From Roseateles_C aquae (GTDB taxonomy: Bacteria; Pseudomonadota; Gammaproteobacteria; Burkholderiales; Burkholderiaceae_C), in contig NZ_JAVXZY010000008.1 of the NCBI RefSeq assembly GCF_032337115.1, positions 223,938 through 287,937 of the forward strand: 64,000 nucleotides of DNA, read 5' to 3'. The notes under the pieces were generated by a model, which did no database searches, was not told where the DNA came from, and saw nothing but the letters and a program-made list of their open reading frames with translations. Below are positions 43,533 to 52,515 of the stretch, in pieces (position 1 is the stretch's first letter; each line of letters begins with the position of its first letter). Made by a program: the position numbers and the translations under genes.

Positions 43533-45329
43533 ATGCGTACCTGCTATGCCGGCCAAGTCAGCGAAAAGCTGCTCGATCAAACCGTCACCCTGATGGGCTG
43601 GGCCCATCGTCGCCGCGACCACGGCGGCGTCATCTTCATCGATCTGCGCGACCGCGAAGGCCTGGTGCAGATCGTCTGCGACCCGGATCGCGCGGAGATG
43701 TTCAAGATCGCTGAGGACGTGCGCAACGAGTTCTGCCTGAAGATCGTCGGCAAGGTACGCGGCCGTCCGGCCGGTACCGAAAACGCCAACCTGACCAGCG
43801 GCAAGATCGAGATCCTCTGCCATGAGCTCGAAGTGCTGAACCCCTCGGTCACGCCGCCGTTCCAGCTCGACGACGAGAACCTGTCCGAAACCACGCGCCT
43901 GACCCATCGCGTGCTGGACCTGCGCCGCCCGTACATGCAGAACAACCTGATGCTGCGCTACCGCGTGGCGATGGAAGCGCGCAAGTTCCTCGACGAGCAT
44001 GGCTTCATCGACATCGAGACGCCGATGCTGACCAAGAGCACGCCCGAAGGCGCGCGCGACTACCTGGTGCCCAGCCGCGTTCACGACGGCACCTTCTTCG
44101 CGCTGCCGCAATCGCCCCAGCTGTTCAAGCAGCTGCTGATGGTGGCCGGCTACGACCGCTACTACCAGATCACCAAGTGCTTCCGCGACGAAGACCTGCG
44201 TGCCGATCGCCAGCCCGAATTCACCCAGATCGATATTGAGACGAGCTTCCTGACCGAGCAGGAAATTCGCGACATGTTCGAGGGCATGATCCGCCACGTC
44301 TTCATGAAGGCGCTGAACGTCGACTTGGGCGCTTACCCGGTGATGAAGTACGCCGATGCGATGCATCTGTACGGTTCGGACAAGCCCGATTTGCGCGTCA
44401 AGCTGCAGTTCACCGAGCTGACCGACGTGATGGCCGATGTCGACTTCAAGGTCTTCTCGGCCCCGGCAACGACGCCGGGCGGTCGCGTCGTCGCACTGCG
44501 CGTCCCCGGCGGCGGCGGCATGAGCCGCGGCGAGATCGACGCCTACACCGAGTTCGTCAAGATATACGGTGCCAAGGGCCTGGCCTGGATCAAGGTCAAT
44601 GAAGTGGCCAAGGGCCGCGAAGGTCTGCAGTCGCCCATCGTCAAGAACCTGCACGATGCCGCGATTGCCGAGATCCTGAAGCGCACCGAAGCGAAGGACG
44701 GCGACATCCTCTTCTTCGGCGCCGACAAGGCCAAGATCGTCAACGACGCCATCGGCGGCCTGCGCCTGAAGATCGGCCACAGCGAGTTCGCCAAGGCCAG
44801 CGGCCTGTTCGAAGACCGCTGGGCACCGCTGTGGGTGGTCGACTTCCCGATGTTCGAGCACGATGAAGAGAACGACCGCTGGGCGGCCGTTCACCATCCC
44901 TTCACTGCGCCCAAGGACGGCCATGAGGACCTGATGGTCAGCGATCCGGGCAAGTGCATTGCCAAGGCCTACGACATGGTGCTGAACGGCTGGGAACTCG
45001 GCGGCGGCTCGATCCGTATCCACCGTGCCGAGGTGCAGAGCAAGGTGTTCGACGCGCTGAAGATCAGCAAGGAAGACGCCCAGGTCAAGTTCGGCTTCCT
45101 GCTGGACGCGCTGCAGTACGGCGCGCCCCCGCACGGTGGCCTGGCCTTCGGCCTGGATCGCCTGGTCACGCTGATGACCAAGGCCGAGTCCATCCGCGAC
45201 GTGATCGCCTTCCCCAAGACCCAGCGCGCCCAGTGCCTGCTGACCGGCGCACCGTCCAATGTCGACGAAAAGCAGCTGCGCGAGCTGCACATCCGCCTGC
45301 GCAATGCCGCGCCGGCCGCTGGCGCCTGA
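43533..45329 (+). CDS. aspS: Aspartyl-tRNA synthetase
   Basis: From ATG 43533 (CGGAG site) the product is 598 residues. It has the OB-fold anticodon domain (GWAHRRRDHGGVIFIDLRDREGL), class II motif 2 (FRDEDLRADRQPEFTQID), the bacterial GAD insert around residues 290-410, and motif 3 (GLAFGLDRLVTL). Bacterial-type length. It charges tRNA-Asp; many Burkholderiales enzymes also charge tRNA-Asn, which cannot be judged by eye. A clear terminator follows at 45354. Confidence 0.98.
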   Translation: MRTCYAGQVSEKLLDQTVTLMGWAHRRRDHGGVIFIDLRDREGLVQIVCDPDRAEMFKIAEDVRNEFCLKIVGKVRGRPAGTENANLTSGKIEILCHELEVLNPSVTPPFQLDDENLSETTRLTHRVLDLRRPYMQNNLMLRYRVAMEARKFLDEHGFIDIETPMLTKSTPEGARDYLVPSRVHDGTFFALPQSPQLFKQLLMVAGYDRYYQITKCFRDEDLRADRQPEFTQIDIETSFLTEQEIRDMFEGMIRHVFMKALNVDLGAYPVMKYADAMHLYGSDKPDLRVKLQFTELTDVMADVDFKVFSAPATTPGGRVVALRVPGGGGMSRGEIDAYTEFVKIYGAKGLAWIKVNEVAKGREGLQSPIVKNLHDAAIAEILKRTEAKDGDILFFGADKAKIVNDAIGGLRLKIGHSEFAKASGLFEDRWAPLWVVDFPMFEHDEENDRWAAVHHPFTAPKDGHEDLMVSDPGKCIAKAYDMVLNGWELGGGSIRIHRAEVQSKVFDALKISKEDAQVKFGFLLDALQYGAPPHGGLAFGLDRLVTLMTKAESIRDVIAFPKTQRAQCLLTGAPSNVDEKQLRELHIRLRNAAPAAGA

Positions 45330-45353
45330 TGCCGGCGCAAGCCGCACACCAGC

Positions 45354-45379
45354 AAGGGCAGCTTCGGCTGCCCTTTTTT
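45354..45379 (+). terminator. Rho-independent terminator with TTCG tetraloop
   Basis: AAGGGCAGC-TTCG-GCTGCCCTT followed by TTTT forms a 9-bp stem with a UUCG loop, 25 bp after the aspS stop. Confidence 0.95.
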
Positions 45380-45414
45380 ATTGCCTGTTTCAAATCGTAG
45401 GGGAGTGAAAGCAA

Positions 45415-46224
45415 ATGAAAACTGAACGGCGACGGCATGGGCTCGGCCTGGCCTTGACGACATTGGCACTGGTCAGTGGCTGCAGCAAGCAGGGCGCACA
45501 GCTCGGCGAAGGCAGCTCCGAGATCACCGGCTCGGCCGGTGCGGCCGGGGCGCACAAGGCCAGCCGCGAGCTGCTCAAATGCGAGGCGCCAGTGGCGACG
45601 CTGGCCCTGGTCGAGAACAGCAGCGGCTACACGGTGGCCAGCAGCTACAACCTGCCCAGCTCGCCGGTGCCGCTGATCCGCCTGCTGGCCCAGCAGAGTG
45701 GCTGCTTCCGCGTGGTCGATCGCGCGGCCGGGCTGAAGGCAACGATCAAGGAGCAGGAACTCAAGGACGCCGGCATCCTGCGCAAGGAAGGCAGCACCGT
45801 GCACAAGGGCAAGGGCTATGAGGCGCAGTACAGCCTGACGCCCAGCCTGAGCTTCAGCGAGCAGAACGCCGGCCGTGAGGTCGGCGGCCTGATGGCCAAG
45901 ATCCCGGTGCTGAACAAGTTCGTCGCCGCGGCCGAGCAGGTCAAGCTGAAGGAGGCGCAGGTGGCGCTGCTGCTGACGGATAACGAAACCACCGAGCAGA
46001 TCGCCGCCGCCACCGGTTCGGTGCGCGTCACCGATCTGGGCATGGGTGGCCTGGTGCTGGGCAAGCTCGGCGGCGGCAGCGGCGCCGGCTGGGCCAATAG
46101 CAATGAAGGCAAGGTCATTGCCGCCGCGTTTCTGGATGCCCACAACAAGCTGGTGGTGCAGGTGCGCGAGCTGATGGCCAAGGACTTGCCGCCGCCGGTG
46201 GCGACGAAGAGCGCCAAAGGCTGA
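45415..46224 (+). CDS. CsgG-like lipoprotein
   Basis: The 269-residue protein has a signal with lipobox LALVSGC (Cys23). The mature part resembles the CsgG/HfaB secretion-channel family: SPVPLIRLLAQQSGCFRVVDRAAGL near residues 80-106, LKEQELK-type segment, YSLTPSLSFSEQNAG, then VRVTDLGMGG and a C-terminal AAAFLDAHNKLVVQVREL. In curli systems CsgG forms the outer-membrane export pore, but no CsgA/B/E/F partners lie nearby. The function of such solitary homologues is unknown. An independent gene after the aspS terminator. Confidence 0.75.
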   Translation: MKTERRRHGLGLALTTLALVSGCSKQGAQLGEGSSEITGSAGAAGAHKASRELLKCEAPVATLALVENSSGYTVASSYNLPSSPVPLIRLLAQQSGCFRVVDRAAGLKATIKEQELKDAGILRKEGSTVHKGKGYEAQYSLTPSLSFSEQNAGREVGGLMAKIPVLNKFVAAAEQVKLKEAQVALLLTDNETTEQIAAATGSVRVTDLGMGGLVLGKLGGGSGAGWANSNEGKVIAAAFLDAHNKLVVQVRELMAKDLPPPVATKSAKG

Positions 46225-46292
46225 GTTCGCGGCCCGCGCCGGTCGCACCAAGCAGCGGGCCTGCCGCCGTGGGCCTGGGCTATGCTTGCCGG

Positions 46293-46799
46293 ATGACTGC
46301 GACACAAGCGGAGCCGACCCTGGCGCGGCCCTACAAGATTCCCGAATCGGTGCTGGTGGTGATCCATACACCGCAGCTTGAAGTGCTGATGATGGAGCGG
46401 GCCGATCGGCCCGGCTTCTGGCAGTGCGTCACCGGCTCCAAGGATGCGCTCGATGAGCCGCTGATGGCCACGGCAGTGCGTGAAGTGGCCGAAGAGACTG
46501 GCATCGTCGTTGGCCTGCCGGACCTGCCGCTCAGCAGTCTGCGCGACTGGCAGCTGGCCAACGTCTACGAGATCTATCCGGTCTGGCGGCATCGCTATGC
46601 ACCGGGCGTGACGCACAACACCGAGCATGTCTTCGGCCTGACCGTGCCCGCCGGCACGCCGGTGCGGCTGGCGCCGCGCGAGCATCTGCAGTACCGCTGG
46701 CTGCCCTGGCGCGAAGCCGCCGATCTGTGTTTTTCACCGTCCAATGCCGAGGCCGTGCTGCAGCTGCCGCGCTTCACAGCAGAAGGGCAGGGCGGTTGA
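46293..46799 (+). CDS. nudB: Dihydroneopterin triphosphate diphosphatase (Nudix)
   Basis: The 168-residue Nudix protein starts at ATG 46293. It has IPESVLVVIHTPQLEVLMMERADRPGFWQCVTGS followed by the Nudix helix EPLMATAVREVAEETGI; the loop before the first Glu is one residue longer than the textbook box. Further NudB features are VYEIYPVWRHRYAPGVTHNTEHVFGL. It removes pyrophosphate from dihydroneopterin triphosphate in folate synthesis. Its position after aspS is the usual betaproteobacterial order. The stop overlaps the next start by one base. Confidence 0.93.
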   Translation: MTATQAEPTLARPYKIPESVLVVIHTPQLEVLMMERADRPGFWQCVTGSKDALDEPLMATAVREVAEETGIVVGLPDLPLSSLRDWQLANVYEIYPVWRHRYAPGVTHNTEHVFGLTVPAGTPVRLAPREHLQYRWLPWREAADLCFSPSNAEAVLQLPRFTAEGQGG

Positions 46800-47605
46800 T
46801 GCGCAGCGGCTTTCGACACAGCAGTCAGTGGAGCGCCAGTGCCTTTGCCGCCAAGCGCCTGCGTGTGGCCACCTACAACATCCACAAGGGCGTGCGCGGC
46901 GTCGGGCCGGGCAAGCGGCTAGAGATCCACAACCTCGGCCTCGGCGTCAAGGCGCTGGATGCCGATCTGGTCTTTCTGCAGGAAGTGCGCCACTTCCATC
47001 ACCGCGACGCGCAGGACTTTGACCACACCTTCTTTGGCTGGCCCGACCAGGGGCAGGCCGAATTCCTCGCCCCCGAGGGCTATGGCGTGGCCTACCGCAC
47101 CAATGCCGTCACGCGCCATGGCGAGCATGGCAATGCGCTCCTGTCGCGCTGGCCGCTCGGCGATGTCGACCATCACGATGTGTCTGACCACCGCTTCGAG
47201 CAACGCGGCATCCTGCATGTGCGGGTGCAGTGGCAGGGCCATGAGGTGCATGCGCTGGTCGCTCACCTGGGCCTGATGCACAGCAGCCGGGTGCGCCAGG
47301 TACAGCGTCTGGGCGACTACATTGCCAGCGCCGTGCCGGCTGACGCCTTGCTGGTCGTGGCCGGCGATTTCAACGACTGGGGTGAGCGGCTTGATGAGCC
47401 GATGGCCGCCAGCGGCCTGTGCCGGGCCGAGCCGCCCAGCGGCAGGAAACGCCCGGCCACTTTTCCCTCGCGGGTGCCGGTGTTCTCGCTGGACCGCATC
47501 TACACCCGCGGCCTCAGTTGCATGCAAGTGCAGGTGCCGCGCGGGCCGAACTGGGCACGGATGTCTGATCATCTGCCCTTCATCGCTGAGTTTGAGCTGA
47601 GCTGA
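46799..47605 (+). CDS. Endonuclease/exonuclease/phosphatase family protein
   Basis: The 268-residue protein has the EEP fold: LRVATYNIHKGVRG, LVFLQEVRHFHHR, HGEHGNALLSRWPLG, the catalytic VVAGDFNDW and SDHLPFIAEF. The ATG at 46799 shares its A with the nudB stop. Family members cleave phosphodiester bonds in DNA or phospholipids. Coupling to a cardiolipin synthase-type gene two bases downstream points to a phospholipid-related task, but that is inference. Confidence 0.92.
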   Translation: MRSGFRHSSQWSASAFAAKRLRVATYNIHKGVRGVGPGKRLEIHNLGLGVKALDADLVFLQEVRHFHHRDAQDFDHTFFGWPDQGQAEFLAPEGYGVAYRTNAVTRHGEHGNALLSRWPLGDVDHHDVSDHRFEQRGILHVRVQWQGHEVHALVAHLGLMHSSRVRQVQRLGDYIASAVPADALLVVAGDFNDWGERLDEPMAASGLCRAEPPSGRKRPATFPSRVPVFSLDRIYTRGLSCMQVQVPRGPNWARMSDHLPFIAEFELS

Positions 47606-47607
47606 CT

Positions 47608-48894
47608 GTGACGGGCGCCGCCGAGCAGACCCACTGGCTGAGCTGGCACGCGGTGCCGCGGCCCAGCTTCAGCGGCGGCAACGAGCTGCAGCTGCTGCGC
47701 GGCGGCGACCAGCTCTTCCCCGCCCAGGCCGAGGCGATTGCCAAGGCCCATCACGAGGTCTGGCTGGCCACTTACATCTTTCATGATGATGAGGCCGGCC
47801 AGGCGCTGGTCGCTCAGCTGTGCGCGGCAGCGGCGCGCGGTGTGCGGGTACGCCTGGTCGTCGATGGCTTCGGCTCCAAGGCCAGCCTGGACTGGCTGTG
47901 CCGTCAATTTGCCGGCACCGGGGTGGCGATGGCGGTGTTCCGGCCGATCGACCGTTGGTGGCGCTGGCTGCAGCCGGGCCAGCTGCGGCGCTTGCATCAG
48001 AAGCTTTGCGTCGTCGATGGCGAGCGAGCCTTTGTCGGCGGCATCAACATCATCGGCGACCGGATGGACCTGAACCATGGTGCCACCGACACGCCGCGGC
48101 TGGACTACGCGGTGGGTCTGCGTGGCCCCATCGTTGCGCCGATCGCGCAGGCCGCCCGTGCCGTCTGGACGCGCGCCTGGCTGGGTCGCGATTTCGGCGA
48201 AGAGTTGCTGGCCCTGGTGCGCAGCCCCGAGCCGGTGGCGCGGCTGCGTCGCCTGGCGCAGCGCCTGCGCATGCCGCGGCTGAACCGGCGCGAGCCATTC
48301 GGGCAAGACCTGGCCCCGGTGCACGCTGCCTTTGTGCTGCGCGACAACCTGCGCCAGCGCCGCACCATCGAACGCGCCTATGTCGAGGCGATACGCCATG
48401 CCCGCCATAGCGTCGACCTGATCACGCCGTACTTCTACCCCGGCCACGCCTTTCGCCGCGCGCTGCGCAGCGCTGCCCAGCGCGGCGTGCGCGTGCGCCT
48501 GCTGTTGCAGGGCAAGGTGGACTACCGGATCGCCGCCATGGCCGCCCGTGCGCTGTATGCCGAACTGTTGGCCCAGGGCGTGCTGATCTGGGAATACACC
48601 CCAGCCTATCTGCACGCCAAGATTGCCGTCGTCGACGGCCAGTGGGCGACGGTGGGCAGTTCCAATATCGACCCGCTCTCGCTGCTGCTCAACCTGGAAG
48701 CCAACGTGATCGTCAGCGACGCGGGCTTCGCCAGCGAGCTCGCTGCGGAGTTCGAGGCCGCGCTGGCCGTCTCCAGCGCGGTCGAGTCGCGCCACTGGGG
48801 CGGTAGCGGCCTGCGCGGCGTACTCAGCCGCGCGCTGGTGGCCTGGCTGGCCCACGTCTATCTGCGCGTGGCGGGGGCGACGGGGCGCTACTGA
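47608..48894 (+). CDS. clsB: Cardiolipin synthase B-like phospholipase D family protein
   Basis: The 428-residue protein has two PLD HKD motifs: HQKLCVVDGERAFVGGINI (~residues 131-149) and HAKIAVVDGQWATVGSSN (~residues 335-352). The block FYPGHAFRRALRSAAQRGVRVRLLLQG is typical of ClsB. The GTG start is two bases after the EEP stop and suggests coupling. It condenses phospholipids to cardiolipin at the inner membrane. A decayed copy of its last ~35 codons is found at 51684-51797. Confidence 0.9.
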   Translation: MTGAAEQTHWLSWHAVPRPSFSGGNELQLLRGGDQLFPAQAEAIAKAHHEVWLATYIFHDDEAGQALVAQLCAAAARGVRVRLVVDGFGSKASLDWLCRQFAGTGVAMAVFRPIDRWWRWLQPGQLRRLHQKLCVVDGERAFVGGINIIGDRMDLNHGATDTPRLDYAVGLRGPIVAPIAQAARAVWTRAWLGRDFGEELLALVRSPEPVARLRRLAQRLRMPRLNRREPFGQDLAPVHAAFVLRDNLRQRRTIERAYVEAIRHARHSVDLITPYFYPGHAFRRALRSAAQRGVRVRLLLQGKVDYRIAAMAARALYAELLAQGVLIWEYTPAYLHAKIAVVDGQWATVGSSNIDPLSLLLNLEANVIVSDAGFASELAAEFEAALAVSSAVESRHWGGSGLRGVLSRALVAWLAHVYLRVAGATGRY

Positions 48895-48945
48895 CAGCAT
48901 GCGCGCGAGGGACGCCGCGCGCCGACGGCGGCTTGAGTTGACGGT

Positions 48946-48986
48946 TTGCGGATTAATGCATAGCATGCTACATATCGTGATATGTA
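48946..48986 (+). promoter_or_regulatory. Promoter and inverted-repeat operator of the MarR gene
   Basis: TTGCGG (48946-48951), a 17-bp spacer and TACATA (48969-48974) form a plausible sigma-70 promoter. The -10 box lies inside a perfect inverted repeat TACATATC-gt-GATATGTA (48969-48986), and a second palindrome TAGCATGCTA (48961-48970) overlaps it. The marR ATG is at 48999. Placement fits autorepression. Confidence 0.75.
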
Positions 48987-48998
48987 AATACTGTCGCT

Positions 48999-49514
48999 AT
49001 GCAAGACGTCGTCAAGGATCTGGGCTTTCTGACACTGGGCACACGCTTCAAACGCATTGGTGAGCTGCTCCAGGCGCAGACACAGGCGCTGCTGGCGCAG
49101 GGGGAACTGCACCTGCCTGCCGCCCATTTCCCATTGCTGGCCGCGCTGGATCGCCTGGGGCCGCTGGCTGTCAGTGAACTGAGCGAGGCGGTCGGCGTCA
49201 GCCAGCCGGTGGTCAGCCGCTCCCTGCTCGGCTTGCAGGCGGCGGGCTTGGTCGAGTCCGAGGGGCTGCCCGGTGATCGCCGCGTGCGCCAGATTCGACT
49301 CAGTCAGCAGGGCCAGCAGTTGGTGCAAGGTGCCAAACAACAGCTGTGGCCCGCGATCGAGGCGGCCGTGGCCGAGGCCTGCCAGGCCTTGCAGGGGCCG
49401 TTGCTGGAACAACTCGCTGCTCTGGAGGCGGCGCTGGCGCACAAGCCGCTGCCGCAACGCGCGGCCGAAGCCAGGTCCAGATCAATCAAGCCCGCGCGCA
49501 GGAGGGCCGCATGA
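48999..49514 (+). CDS. MarR family transcriptional regulator
   Basis: The 171-residue protein has the winged-helix core: LPAAHFPLLAALDRLGPLAVSELSEAVGVSQPVVSRSLLGLQAAGLVESEG, then DRRVRQIRLSQQGQQLVQ (the wing) and a C-terminal dimerisation helix. It most likely binds the inverted repeat overlapping its own -10 box. Its stop overlaps the start of a GNAT gene, a frequent MarR-acetyltransferase pairing; the pair may form a small stress or modification unit. The effector is unknown. Confidence 0.92.
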   Translation: MQDVVKDLGFLTLGTRFKRIGELLQAQTQALLAQGELHLPAAHFPLLAALDRLGPLAVSELSEAVGVSQPVVSRSLLGLQAAGLVESEGLPGDRRVRQIRLSQQGQQLVQGAKQQLWPAIEAAVAEACQALQGPLLEQLAALEAALAHKPLPQRAAEARSRSIKPARRRAA

Positions 49515-50200
49515 CGAAGGCCCTCGACAGGCCCGTCTGGGCCAGCCTGCTTCATCGGCCGGACCTCTCCGAGGGGGGCGGCTTGGCCAGGCGCTATCGG
49601 CGCGATGTCAATCTGTTTGCCTCGGCCCGCGATGACAGCAAGGCCAGTCAGCGCGCACTTGCGGCCTTGGTCGGGGACGGCGAGTCGCTCTATGTGCTGC
49701 AGGTGCCTGAGATCCAGGTGCCGGACGGTTTGACGGCGCTGCGTGTCGCGCAAGGCGTGCAGATGATCGCTGCGCGGGCGGTCGCGGCGCCCGACGATGC
49801 CGGCGATTTCGTTGAACTCGGCGACGCTGATGCGCCGGAGATGCTCGCGCTGGCGCGCTTGACCGAGCCGGGGCCCTTCCTGGCGCGCACGCACCACATG
49901 GGCCGCTTTGTCGGCATTCGCGTTGCCGGCCGACTGGCCGCGATGGCCGGTGAACGGATGGGTTTTCCTGGCTACGCCGAAGTCAGCGGCGTCTGCACCC
50001 ATCCCGAGCATCGTGGCCGAGGTCTGGCGCGCCAGCTTTCGGCGCGGATTGCGCACGACATCCAGCGCCGCGGTGAGCAGGCCTTTCTGCATGCCTGGGC
50101 AAGCAATCAGGCTGCTATCGCCCTGTATCAAAGTCTGGGTTTCGAGCACAGAGCAGCGGTACAGGTGGCGGTGTTGGGCCGCTCGACACCGAAGCGCTGA
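49511..50200 (+). CDS. GNAT family N-acetyltransferase
   Basis: From ATG 49511 the product is 229 residues. The acetyl-CoA motif is GVCTHPEHRGRGLARQLSARIA (Arg/Gln-x-x-Gly-x-Gly/Ala), followed by AFLHAWASNQAAIALYQSLGFEHR. The N-terminal half (~100 residues) is longer than in minimal GNATs, as in FR47-like proteins. It overlaps marR by four bases (ATGA), so the two are translated together. Substrate unknown. Confidence 0.92.
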   Translation: MTKALDRPVWASLLHRPDLSEGGGLARRYRRDVNLFASARDDSKASQRALAALVGDGESLYVLQVPEIQVPDGLTALRVAQGVQMIAARAVAAPDDAGDFVELGDADAPEMLALARLTEPGPFLARTHHMGRFVGIRVAGRLAAMAGERMGFPGYAEVSGVCTHPEHRGRGLARQLSARIAHDIQRRGEQAFLHAWASNQAAIALYQSLGFEHRAAVQVAVLGRSTPKR

Positions 50201-50254
50201 GCGGCAGGCCGTTGAACAGGCCCGTTAGGGTGCAGCCCCAGCAGACGCGCTGAG

Positions 50255-50280
50255 GCGGGCAAGACTTGCGCCTTGCCCGC
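50255..50280. terminator. Stem-loop between convergent genes
   Basis: GCGGGCAAG-acttgcgc-CTTGCCCGC forms a 9-bp stem in the gap between the GNAT gene and the convergent kelch gene. No T tract is present on either side, so it is only terminator-like. Confidence 0.45.
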
Positions 50281-50341
50281 ACAGCGCCGCGGCCAGCGAG
50301 CCCAAGGACTCGGCTTCGACCGCGGCGCCGCTCAAGTGGCC

Positions 50342-51496
50342 TCAGGGACGATAGACCGCCACGTCAGTGATTGCGGCATCGGCGCTGTCGACGCCGCCGA
50401 TGACGAAGACCGTGCCGCCATTGCTCTGCGCTGCGACGCCCCAGGCGCGCGCCTTGGGCAGCGAGCCAACCGGCCTGAAACTGCCCCTGCTTGGGCTGTA
50501 GCGCTCGATCCACGCGGTGAAGCTGTCACCACTGATGCCGCCGAGCACGACGGCGCCACCGTCGCTGAGGGCTGTAGCGGCCGCGTAGGCGCGCGGCTTC
50601 AACGGGCCCTGGATCACCTTGAAGGTCTTGGTCAGCGGGTCAAAAATCTCGGCCCCCTGATTGCCCAGCACCATGACGCGGCCCGACTTCAGCTTCAGCA
50701 GCTGCGGCATCTCGTTCTTGAACGTCAGCGCCGCGTCGACTGCGCTGAAGGTGTTGGACTGCGGATCGAACAGCTCGGCCGAGTTGGGCGCACGCGGCGT
50801 CTGCCAGTCGGTGCCGCCGACGATCAGCACCTGCCCGGAATCCAGCAGCGTCGCGGCGTGGTAGGTGCGCGGCGCCAGCAGGCGTTGCGGCGTCAACGGC
50901 TCGAACTTGCCGCTGGCGGGGTCGAAGAGCTCGGCTGAAAAGGTGATCATGCCGGGGCGCAGGCCTTGGCCGCCGGCGAGCAGCACCTTGCCATTCTTGA
51001 GCAGCGTGGCGGTGTGGTAAGCGCGCTCAATGGACAACGGCGCCTGCAGTGCTTGAAAGAGCTTGGCCTTCGGGTCGTACAACTCGGCCGAGTTCAGTGC
51101 CAGCACGCGGCCGTCAGCCAGGTCGCCGCCGGCCACCAGCACGCGACCGTCGGGCAGCAGGGTGGCCGTGTGGCCGTGCCGGGGCTGGAGCATGGGGTTC
51201 AAGAGCTCGACCCGGCCGGTGCTGGGATCGATCAGCTCGGCCGCGGCAGTCGCCGCGTTGTCGCTGCGGCCGCCCAGCACCAGCAGGCGTCCATCGCTGA
51301 GCTTGGTGACCGTATGGCCGTCGCTGCGCGCTACCTGCAAGCGGATCGCGGCCAGTGCCGGCACAGCGAGGCTGTTTGCCTCTTCGCTGGGCTGAGCGGG
51401 GCTCGTTGCGGCCTGGACAGCGCCGGCGCTGAGCAGAGCGATGGCGATGACGCTCTGCGTCAAACGATGCAATAGAAATTTCGATTGATTCATCAT
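50342..51496 (-). CDS. Secreted kelch-repeat protein
   Basis: The 384-residue protein has a signal peptide (ALLSAGAVQAA) and then about six or seven kelch-type repeats. Each carries a Gly-Gly pair after a hydrophobic strand, such as RLLVLGGRSDNAATAAAEL, RVLVAGGDLADGRV, KVLLAGGQGL and QVLIVGGTDWQTP. Repeats of this sort form a beta-propeller. It resembles the kelch domains of galactose-oxidase-like proteins but has no copper ligand domain. Two Met codons begin the frame (51496, 51493). Its role in the periplasm or outside the cell is unknown. Confidence 0.88.
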   Translation of the reverse strand: MMNQSKFLLHRLTQSVIAIALLSAGAVQAATSPAQPSEEANSLAVPALAAIRLQVARSDGHTVTKLSDGRLLVLGGRSDNAATAAAELIDPSTGRVELLNPMLQPRHGHTATLLPDGRVLVAGGDLADGRVLALNSAELYDPKAKLFQALQAPLSIERAYHTATLLKNGKVLLAGGQGLRPGMITFSAELFDPASGKFEPLTPQRLLAPRTYHAATLLDSGQVLIVGGTDWQTPRAPNSAELFDPQSNTFSAVDAALTFKNEMPQLLKLKSGRVMVLGNQGAEIFDPLTKTFKVIQGPLKPRAYAAATALSDGGAVVLGGISGDSFTAWIERYSPSRGSFRPVGSLPKARAWGVAAQSNGGTVFVIGGVDSADAAITDVAVYRP

Positions 51497-51683
51497 GTTG
51501 TCTGGCTCGTGGCCAGTCCTTGCTGATTGCTACGGAACCCTCGTGGGGACCTACCTTGACAGCACTCGTGAGTGATCACGAGCCATGATGACTATATGGA
51601 CGCGGAAAAAAACAGTTATGAAGATGCCGTGAAAACCGCATCGACGACGGCCGGCAACCGCACCAAGATATCGACCTATCTCC

Positions 51684-51797
51684 AGCCAGAAGCTGTGCCA
51701 CTGGGGAGGTCGTCGCCAGTGCGGTGTCTTCAGCCGCGCGCTGGTGGTCAGGCTGGCCCAAGCCTATCTGCGGGTGGCGGGCGCAATACCGCCATAA
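51684..51797 (+). pseudogene. 3' remnant of a clsB-like gene
   Basis: The stretch matches the 3' end of clsB (48781-48894) along ~110 bp. In frame it reads HWGGRRQCGVFSRALVVRLA and onward to a stop, beside HWGGSGLRGVLSRALVAWLA in clsB. Nothing upstream continues the gene. This is a fragment of a former paralogue or a partial duplication, between the kelch gene and the DUF2846 lipoprotein. Confidence 0.75.
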
Positions 51798-51912
51798 GAG
51801 GGGGGAGGAAAGCGCGCAGGATGTTGCTAGGATCCGCGCCCTGATGGCTGCAAGGCGCGCTGGCTTCCAGTTGGCAGGCAGCCGAATAAGAACAGATAGC
51901 GGAGGGTCGACG

Positions 51913-52515
51913 ATGATCAATGAATCAAGGGCACTAAGGGCGCCCTGCACGGTGGCAGCGGCTGCGCTCATGGCTGTGGCCGTGCTTTGTTCCGCGTGCA
52001 CGAGCGTGCGAGAGGTCGCTGGCGCGATCAACGGCCAGCCCTACGTTCCGACGGCAGAGGAGCGGGCAGCAATGCCGGCGCGTCCGGACTTCAAATTGCT
52101 GGAGCCGCCCAGCGGCAAGGTGGCGCTGTATTTCTATCGGACCTCGCAGCTGCTTGGTGGCGGGATGGACTACCAGGTGTGGCTCGATGACAAGATGGTC
52201 GGACTCGTGCCGTCGGGCGAATACCTGCGCGTCCTTGTGGAACCGGGACGCTATCAATTGAAGGCTCATCCCAACTTCCAGCTGTTCTTTAAGGCCGAGC
52301 TGTTGGGCGAAATCGACGTCACCCCGGATACCGTTCGCACCGTTCGCATCCGGGTTGGCGCCAAGCAACTGAGCAGCTGGACCAAGACCAGTGCAAGCGG
52401 AAAGATGACAGTCGGCGGTTTCTGGACTGCTGACAGCCAGCTATTCGAGGTCGACCAGACCGAGGCGGCCTTTGACATGGCGCGCATCAAGCCCGCCGCG
52501 GGCAGTGCGCCCTGA
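51913..52515 (+). CDS. DUF2846-like lipoprotein
   Basis: Start ATG 51913 has GGAGGG upstream. The 200-residue product has a lipobox VLCSAC (Cys33). The mature domain contains KVALYFYRTSQLLGGGMDYQVWLDDKMVGLVPSGEYLRVLVEPGRY, the pattern of DUF2846 proteins (small beta-sandwich, GxYxxVxVxPGxH). These are lipoproteins of unknown function common in proteobacteria. The next small gene begins at its stop codon. Confidence 0.85.
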   Translation: MINESRALRAPCTVAAAALMAVAVLCSACTSVREVAGAINGQPYVPTAEERAAMPARPDFKLLEPPSGKVALYFYRTSQLLGGGMDYQVWLDDKMVGLVPSGEYLRVLVEPGRYQLKAHPNFQLFFKAELLGEIDVTPDTVRTVRIRVGAKQLSSWTKTSASGKMTVGGFWTADSQLFEVDQTEAAFDMARIKPAAGSAP

